17,071 nucleotides of DNA from Lachnospiraceae bacterium UBA2864 (GTDB lineage: Bacteria > Bacillota > Clostridia > Lachnospirales > Lachnospiraceae), in NCBI GenBank assembly GCA_002350525.1, contig DEFA01000007.1, positions 1,566-18,636 on the forward strand, read 5' to 3'. The notes below the pieces were generated by a model, which was not told the DNA's origin, did not search any database, and saw only the letters and a list, made by a program, of their open reading frames with translations. Every line of letters starts with the position of its first letter. The first letter of the stretch is position 1. Shown one piece after another: positions 14,654-17,071 of the stretch. The translations under genes were made by a program, and so were the position numbers.

Positions 14654-17052
14654 CACTCAATTCCCCTGTAAAAATTTCCGTGTGTATATTTGAAGTCCGG
14701 CTTTTCCTTTCCTGCCGAAAATTCCTCCATAACCTTTTTAACCTCCGACTCCGTCTCGTTGGTAAAGGCTATAAGGCATCTTTCAAACTGATTTTTCTCA
14801 GCGAATAGACATTCGGGAAGCCCGTTCAGAACTACATTATAATATAATTTCCCATTTGGAATTATGAAAAAGTAATTAAACTTATCGTCTCTTATCCGAA
14901 GGTCCCTATTCTTTGTTGCGAGAGCCGCCGTCACCATCACGGGAAGTCTTCCGTAAATATGCTTTATATATCCTTCACTTCCGGAATAATCTATTCCTGC
15001 TATTTCCTGCTTATTAAGTTCATATGGAGATTCAAAGAGGACTTTTCCCATCTCCTTCGTGAAATGCATGACTGCCCCATCATTGTAGGCATATATTGAA
15101 GCACCGAGAATAACCGTTGCTCCTAAACGTGCTGATTCCTTCAATTCTTTAAGGACCGCATAATCATCTATATTTCTTACATAGATATAATCCGCTTTAT
15201 CAAGAAGCCCAAGATAAGGTGAACCTTCCATAAGGCTGTGATTATAGGGGAGCATGATTCCCACACTTTCCTTACTTTCACGGGTCTCTTCAAGAATACA
15301 TCCTGCCTCTTCGGAGCCGAGCCCGAGTCCGAAATCCGGCATAATGACAGCTTCGGAAGATATACCCGTGTCACGTACCGCACCCAGCTGTTCCAAAGTA
15401 CTTACAGCTATAAAAAGCCCGGCCGCTTTTGTCTTACATTCAGTCTTATCTTCTAACCTAAATCTATTCTTATTTTCTATCTTAATTGCAGTCTCAGCCG
15501 CAGATACAGTCTCCATCCCGGAAGGATCTTCAATACTGTCTTCCTTCCGGATTGGGACGTAAGTCCTTCTAAATTTACCTATGATACTTCCGATAAGCTT
15601 TTCAACGGCTTCTCTTCTCATTTCATTCAGAACAGAAACCGGTATAAAACTCCGCCCGTCATTTACAGCCGTAAAATGCCCGAGCATAAAATCCGTATCT
15701 CCGAGACGTCCCGCAGCCTTCTTAAGAGTCTCATCCGTTACGGGGTTCTTTGAAGCCTCCTCAGCTACCGGCCCTATAACCGTAACTTCATTATATCTAA
15801 GAGCAACCGGTTCTCCTGTTATAAGGCGCACCTCTGCTTCTACCTCAAGCCTCGGGCGGGTACTAAGAAGTTCTTCCGCATCTCTTGTAATAGCTGCATT
15901 CTGCAGTCGGCGCACCTCTATTCCCGCTGTAAGTTCTCTGGTCTTCGGACAATTGAGTGTGACCGTACCCTTACGGGCTGATACATTTGACGTAAGTTTT
16001 ATCTCCGTACCTTTATTAAGTATCAGAAGCTCGTCTCCGACATAAAGCTCTCTATCTAAAGCTATAACGATGTTCCCTTTTCCGACACGGGTTACGGTTC
16101 CGAGTTTAACTCCCGCATGTCCCTGCTTTCCGGCAGAGATAAGTCCCGCTTTAGCGATCTCCGAAGAATCTCTGGAAGAAAGCTTAAGATACCCTTCCGT
16201 AAATTCACCTCTGCTGAATACTTCTTTTAATCTGTCTCGAAGGGCTTCTGCCTTCTCATAAGAGAATCGTCCTTCCATATAGTCATCTACAGCTTCTTTA
16301 TATGCAGCCACAACCTGCGCCACATAATATTCATTCTTCATTCTTCCCTCTATCTTAAGGGAATCAACTCCAGCCTCTATAAGGGCAGGAATATCCGTAA
16401 TGGTACACATATCCTTCATGGACATGATGTAGCCCGAGCTCTTCTCATGAGTATAGAGCTTTCTGCAGGGCTGTGCGCATCTTCCTCTGTTACCGCTTCG
16501 TCCTCCCGCAAGTGAACTGATGAGGCATCTTCCGCTGTAGGAAAAGCACATCGCGCCATGCACGAAGGCTTCAACCTCAATCGGTATGTTCTGCTTTATG
16601 GCCTTAAGTTCAGCCAGAGTAATCTCTCTATCCATAACAACTCTTTCGGCTCCGTACTCATAAGCCATACGAGCCCCCGCTTCGGCTGTTATATTCATCT
16701 GTGTACTCATGTGGATAGGAAGTTCCGGGAAATGCGTCTTTATATAATCAGCCACTCCGAAATCCTGTACGAGTACCGCATCAAGTCCCGCTTCGTATAA
16801 AGGCGCGAGGAATCCCTCCAGTGCTCCGAGCTCCTCGTTCTTAAAAAGTGTATTTACGGTAAGATAAACCTTCACACCAAAAAGATGTGCTCTCTCCAAT
16901 GTGGAAAGAAGCACATCTTTATCAAAGTTCCCTGCATACGCTCTTGCTCCGAAGCTGTTACCTGCCAGATATACAGCATCAGCTCCGGCCCTGAGAGCTG
17001 CTTCAAAAGCTTCCCTGTTACCGCATGGCGCAAGTATTTCCGGTCTATGCAT
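14653..17052 (-). CDS. U32 family peptidase-like protein (RlhA/TrhP-type RNA hydroxylation factor)
   Basis: A 799-residue protein of the U32 family. The N-terminal TIM-barrel-like domain (about 1-260) begins PEILAPCGNREAFEAALRAGADAVYLA and carries the U32 signature around 163-197, with four Cys at 169, 176, 192 and 196 in the spacing proposed to hold an iron-sulfur cluster, followed by SLKIEGRMKNEYYV (231-244). The remainder includes a DUF3656-like region and a second, degenerate repeat of the barrel. Members once called collagenases are now linked to prephenate-dependent 5-hydroxylation of tRNA U34 (TrhP) or 23S rRNA C2501 (RlhA); the long DUF3656-bearing form is closest to RlhA. AAAGGA lies five bases before the ATG at 17052. 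The stop overlaps the SEDS start, so the genes are coupled, although no functional link is known. Exact RNA target unknown. Confidence 0.88.
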   Translation of the reverse strand: MHRPEILAPCGNREAFEAALRAGADAVYLAGNSFGARAYAGNFDKDVLLSTLERAHLFGVKVYLTVNTLFKNEELGALEGFLAPLYEAGLDAVLVQDFGVADYIKTHFPELPIHMSTQMNITAEAGARMAYEYGAERVVMDREITLAELKAIKQNIPIEVEAFVHGAMCFSYSGRCLISSLAGGRSGNRGRCAQPCRKLYTHEKSSGYIMSMKDMCTITDIPALIEAGVDSLKIEGRMKNEYYVAQVVAAYKEAVDDYMEGRFSYEKAEALRDRLKEVFSRGEFTEGYLKLSSRDSSEIAKAGLISAGKQGHAGVKLGTVTRVGKGNIVIALDRELYVGDELLILNKGTEIKLTSNVSARKGTVTLNCPKTRELTAGIEVRRLQNAAITRDAEELLSTRPRLEVEAEVRLITGEPVALRYNEVTVIGPVAEEASKNPVTDETLKKAAGRLGDTDFMLGHFTAVNDGRSFIPVSVLNEMRREAVEKLIGSIIGKFRRTYVPIRKEDSIEDPSGMETVSAAETAIKIENKNRFRLEDKTECKTKAAGLFIAVSTLEQLGAVRDTGISSEAVIMPDFGLGLGSEEAGCILEETRESKESVGIMLPYNHSLMEGSPYLGLLDKADYIYVRNIDDYAVLKELKESARLGATVILGASIYAYNDGAVMHFTKEMGKVLFESPYELNKQEIAGIDYSGSEGYIKHIYGRLPVMVTAALATKNRDLRIRDDKFNYFFIIPNGKLYYNVVLNGLPECLFAEKNQFERCLIAFTNETESEVKKVMEEFSAGKEKPDFKYTHGNFYRGIE
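16881..16920 (-). repeat. Inverted repeat inside the U32 coding sequence
   Basis: AAAGATGTGCT (16881-16891) and AGCACATCTTT (16910-16920) are perfect 11-bp reverse complements separated by 18 bases. They fall in codons roughly 44-58 of the U32 gene. The mRNA could form a stable hairpin here, but the codons also encode conserved barrel sequence, so it may be chance. Confidence 0.5.
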
Positions 17053-17071
17053 TATTCCTTTCCCTCTCAGC

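Noticed and set aside
15254..16261. Several plus-strand Ser/Pro-rich open frames antisense to the U32 gene
   Set aside because: They overlap a continuous 799-codon gene with good motifs, and the products are low-complexity without start signals.

Overview
This 17 kb window reads as chromosomal housekeeping DNA from an anaerobic Firmicute of the Clostridia, most likely Lachnospiraceae (Butyrivibrio/Roseburia-like). The evidence is the protein families and their pairings: zinc-type L28, Asp23 with a FakA-like kinase, a short transpeptidase paired with a SEDS polymerase, and a class B sortase. A membrane-tethered GH5 endoglucanase suggests a plant-fibre degrader. The genus is a guess. I see no tRNA, rRNA, CRISPR array, insertion sequence or prophage.

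Left edge (1-2240). recA enters on the minus strand, without its C-terminal end. It is divergent from tmcAL (tRNA-Met wobble cytidine acetate ligase) on the plus strand. Two similar extended -10 elements lie back to back between them. tmcAL ends at a strong hairpin that can also serve the convergent minus-strand operon.

Main minus-strand operon (9828 down to 2247): asp23-like, fakA-like, recG, GH5 endoglucanase, rsmD, coaD, and a coiled-coil protein with a very acidic tail. Junctions are tight (overlaps or gaps of a few bases at most places), and a near-consensus promoter precedes asp23. The secreted cellulase sits between recombination and ribosome/CoA genes and is the clearest accessory element.

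rpmB (10012-10197) is transcribed rightward from its own strong promoter, divergent from the asp23 promoter. It ends at a long hairpin with A and T tracts that can also terminate the sortase transcript arriving from the other side.

Envelope block, minus strand (17052 down to 10358): a U32-family protein (RNA-hydroxylase type), a SEDS glycosyltransferase, a class B penicillin-binding protein whose start lies 92 bp inside the SEDS gene, then, from a separate promoter, a Nudix hydrolase and a class B sortase. The SEDS and PBP genes form a classic polymerase/transpeptidase pair.

I found no wholly new system. The best leads are the cellulase placement, the SEDS/PBP coding overlap, the acidic coiled-coil protein, and several untested RNA or operator structures.
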